A stretch of DNA of 64,000 nt, from NCBI GenBank assembly GCA_035041965.1, contig JAPYMA010003019.1:1-64000 (forward strand), given 5' to 3'. The DNA comes from Anisakis pegreffii. Taxonomy: Eukaryota > Nematoda > Chromadorea > Rhabditida > Anisakidae. Each line of letters begins with the position of its first letter. The stretch's first letter is position 1. The position numbers and the translations under genes were made by a program. The notes under the pieces are model-generated. The model ran no database searches and had not been told where the DNA came from. It was given only the letters and a program-made list of their open reading frames with translations. Positions 61,687 through 64,000 of the stretch are shown in pieces.

Positions 61687-62148
61687 CTCATAGCATGGTG
61701 CAATAGTTACGAATACGCTGGCGGGCACGTCGAAGTGGTGCCGAACGAGACGAGCGGGCATGTTCGCCTGGTGGAAGATCTGTAATATGCAAGATCTCAA
61801 TGTAATCTGAATAGTAAGAATCCAATAGGCTAGGAACCAACTGTAATAAATATAATGAAGAATGAGATAGCACTGAAACGGTGATCCTAACAGCTTTAAT
61901 CTGTTTAATTAAACGTTCTTTGATAAGATTTTGTAGGCATGACTCTTAGTTGCGATGAATAACTGAAAGGAATGTCTTGAGTGAAATACCATGCGTGCGA
62001 ATAGGTTGCACAGTTGGAAACATGCACTCGGTTGCTCCTTCTTCAATCATCGGAAATTCGTTCATCAAAGAAACAATCGGGATTTCTTCCAAGTTTGAAT
62101 TCTGATAATGTAAAAATTCTGGACCGGTATGGCTGGCGCGATAATCGG
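61687..62148 (-). CDS. Two unidentified minus-strand exons
   Basis: Exon 62148-61990 follows a GATATTTCAG acceptor and ends before GTATTTC. It encodes 'DYRASHTGPEFLHYQNSNLE' and 'FPMIEEGATECMFPTVQPIR'. Exon 61779-61687 follows ATATTACAG and encodes 'MPARLVRHHFDVPASVFVTI' then 'APCYE' before a GT. Both have consistent phases on their own (1 and 0), but no direct join between them was established. Composition is protein-like. Family not recognised. Confidence 0.35.
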
Positions 62149-62675
62149 CTGAAATATCATCCAAACTTAATTCCAAAGGGAAACTAAATCAGCCAAGGGA
62201 CCTGAAGTATAAGCAACCAACAGAACCTGACAGCACTCGTATCGGTAATGGAATGAATGAAAACTAAAAATTCGGACGGTACATGTGGTCATATCCAGGT
62301 AGTTAAATTGTTTATATGAACGAATAGAAGCTCAATGCTTGCTACACTTCTCATTTGCGCTTTATATCTGTTCACTGAACATGAGCACACGCGCACTAGT
62401 GGTGCTAACCCAACAAAAAATTGCTTCGACGATATTCCAATGAAATTGATTTCCGCAGCTTTGAACTTCGGCAGTTACCGGAAAACCAAAATTTTTTAAA
62501 ACTGAAATTCGTTCTGCCACAGTCACTACTACTCTACCGCATCGTTGCTCTACGTGGAGATGACAATGTTTAAATTCTAACCAGCTTATTTGTGATTGTC
62601 TTCCTGAAATGTATGTGCTGAAGCCCTAAACCATCGGCTATCATAGAGCTTACAAAAATCACACCACATTTCTCC

Positions 62676-63347
62676 CTCTCGACTAGTGTTCGTCGGGGAG
62701 CACCTTTTTGCACGGGGGGGGTCCCCGCGGGGAGTAAATTGGACGAGGGGGTCCCCGCGAAAAAGTCGGGGAGCAAATTGCGCGGGGGAGGTCCCCGCGG
62801 GGAGTAAATTGGACGGGGGGGTCCCCGCGAAAAAGTCGGGGAGCAAATTGCGCGGGGGGGACCCCGTCGGGGAATGATCGCTCTCCGTGTTCCCGACGGG
62901 AGGACGGGGAGCATTTCAGCTTAATTTTTTAAACAAAATTTCAATTTTGTAAAGATTTTTCTTCTTTTTTAAGTCGTTCTCTTTCAAGTGCACCTTATAC
63001 TCACATTTCAAAACAAAAAAAAAGACAATATTGAAAGTGTTGCGGCCGACTTCCACCATTTTCAGCTAAATGTTCGCGATATTCGGGAAGGTTCGCACTC
63101 CCCGTCCTCCCCGACGGGGAGGACGGGGAGCTCGTCCTCCCCGTCGGGGAGCGAAATTGGACGAGGGGGGTCCCCGCGAAAAAGTCGGGGAGCAAATTGC
63201 GCGGGGGAGGTCCCGCGGGGAGTAAATTGGACGGGGGGGGTCCCCGCAAAAAGTCGGGGAGCAAATTGCGCGGGGGGGAGCGCTCCCCGCGTTCCCCGCC
63301 GGGGTCCCCGACGGGGACCTCGTTCCCCGACGAACACTACTCTCGAC
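62676..63347. mobile_element. GC-rich hAT-like non-autonomous transposon with target duplication
   Basis: The element spans 62684-63339 (656 bp). Its terminal inverted repeat is TAGTGTTCGTCGGGGA, perfect over 16 bp at the two ends. It is flanked by identical CTCTCGAC at 62676-62683 and 63340-63347. This is an 8-bp target duplication fitting the hAT preference nTnnnnAn. Both ends carry arrays of GC-rich subrepeats (GTAAATTGGACG, GTCCCCGCGAAAAAGTCGGG, AGCAAATTGCGCGGGGG; unit about 70 bp) around an AT-rich centre (about 62917-63090). GC content is far above the surrounding DNA. There is no transposase frame; the open frames inside are readings of the GC-rich repeats. Confidence 0.85.
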
Positions 63348-63567
63348 TATTTGAGCAATGTGATTATGTGATGTAAATAGCACTTGCAAGTGAATATTAC
63401 TATCGCGATAATGTGAAGCAAATTGTATCCATACATTGAAATGCTGATGGTTACTATTGTTGGATCTGTATATTGAACCTCTGTAGAAGAAGTAATAAAA
63501 GTCATTTATGAACATCATCCATGTCCATCCCCCAAAGAACATGAAAAGTCAGCAAGCGAAAAACAAC

Positions 63568-64000
63568 CTCTAGTGTGTGGATAACCAGATCCGTAATAAG
63601 ACGTTTCATCACGACGTCCGTTGTGAAATCTCCTTGGTGAACCTTCAACCGTCCAACTGTTGGGTCGAGCAGCCCAGTGTTCATAACGCGGTGGTGAAAC
63701 AGGACTTGGCAGATCATACCGTAAGGGATTTCGGTAAGCCTGGAATTGCGTAGTGATTGTTACTCTGCTGGAATAAAAAAATTCAAATCTACGTTTTCTG
63801 CATCACCTAGTTTTAGAACAAATGCGAACATTTTATCGAGCGATCCATATAGGACGGATAGGACATTTGTGTCTTAGGTGATGCTTCGCAATCACATCCA
63901 TATAAACAGATTACTTACTCTTGTTTCGTTGCTAACATAGTGAGCTGTTGGTTGCTGTATACCAGTCATTCCCAAACCGGAAGTTTCTCCGTATCGAGCA
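63568..64000 (-). CDS. Unidentified Tyr/Pro-rich protein, partial, runs off the window
   Basis: Two minus-strand exons join at phase 0. The first, 64000-63919, is truncated by the window edge; it contains 'YGETSGLGMTGIQQPTAHYV' and ends at GTAAGT. The second, 63739-63568, follows ATTCCAG, contains 'YDLPSPVSPPRYEHWAARPN' and 'RRDETSYYGSGYPHTR', and ends at a GT donor in phase 1. It is hydrophilic, rich in Tyr, Pro and Arg, with one PPRY motif. The next exon downstream was not identified and could be among the frames at 61687-62148. Function unknown. Confidence 0.5.

Noticed and set aside
62570..63542. Several long Gly/Pro/Arg-rich open frames on both strands
   Set aside because: They are readings through the GC-rich subrepeats of the transposable element; repeats free of stop codons keep frames open.

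Overview
The window looks like animal nuclear DNA, most probably from a nematode. It is AT-rich, its protein-coding genes are split into many short exons, acceptors are mostly TTTTCAG or TTTGCAG, introns run from about 50 bp to 1 kb, and the UEV protein and the seven-transmembrane receptor pair have a nematode look. The organism call is an inference; no species is claimed. Exon joins were worked out by hand from splice signals, reading phase and known family sequences, and they close in frame for all the main genes.

Layout. 1-2718: a long imperfect palindrome. 4966-8278 (+): a SPATS2-family gene, 9 exons, 501 aa. 11433-15031 (+): the splicing factor CDC40/PRP17, 11 exons, 587 aa. 16037-17495 (+): a small 4-exon gene, best matched to mitochondrial ribosomal protein mL52. 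17935-18006 (-): tRNA-Cys(GCA). 19236-19741 (-): a possible broken gene. 20865-30560 (+): two tandem seven-transmembrane receptor paralogues with matching exon lengths, and between them a second membrane-protein gene fragment whose last exons have been copied into intron 1 of the first receptor. 32730-33980 (+): the ubiquitin E2 variant UEV-1. 38346-49461 (+): a 31-exon, 1896-aa BRWD/PHIP chromatin protein with WD40 repeats, two bromodomains and a long charged tail. From about 52.3 kb to the end, gene signal switches to the minus strand: a single-pass membrane protein with two PPSY motifs, several exon-like stretches that cannot be assigned, and the 3' part of a gene running off the right edge.

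Repeats are abundant. They include a 656-bp GC-rich hAT-like non-autonomous element with an 8-bp target duplication (62676-63347), a 160-bp element with 8-bp flanking repeats (20078-20253), a 169-bp inverted-repeat element inside a receptor intron (29554-29736), four fragments of a family ending in CAGTG-type termini, and a 66-bp minisatellite (58484-58812).

The housekeeping genes (splicing, ubiquitin conjugation, mitochondrial translation, chromatin) are not functionally linked. The receptor cluster and the right-hand 14 kb are the fast-evolving, repeat-laden parts and hold most of the points worth a second look.
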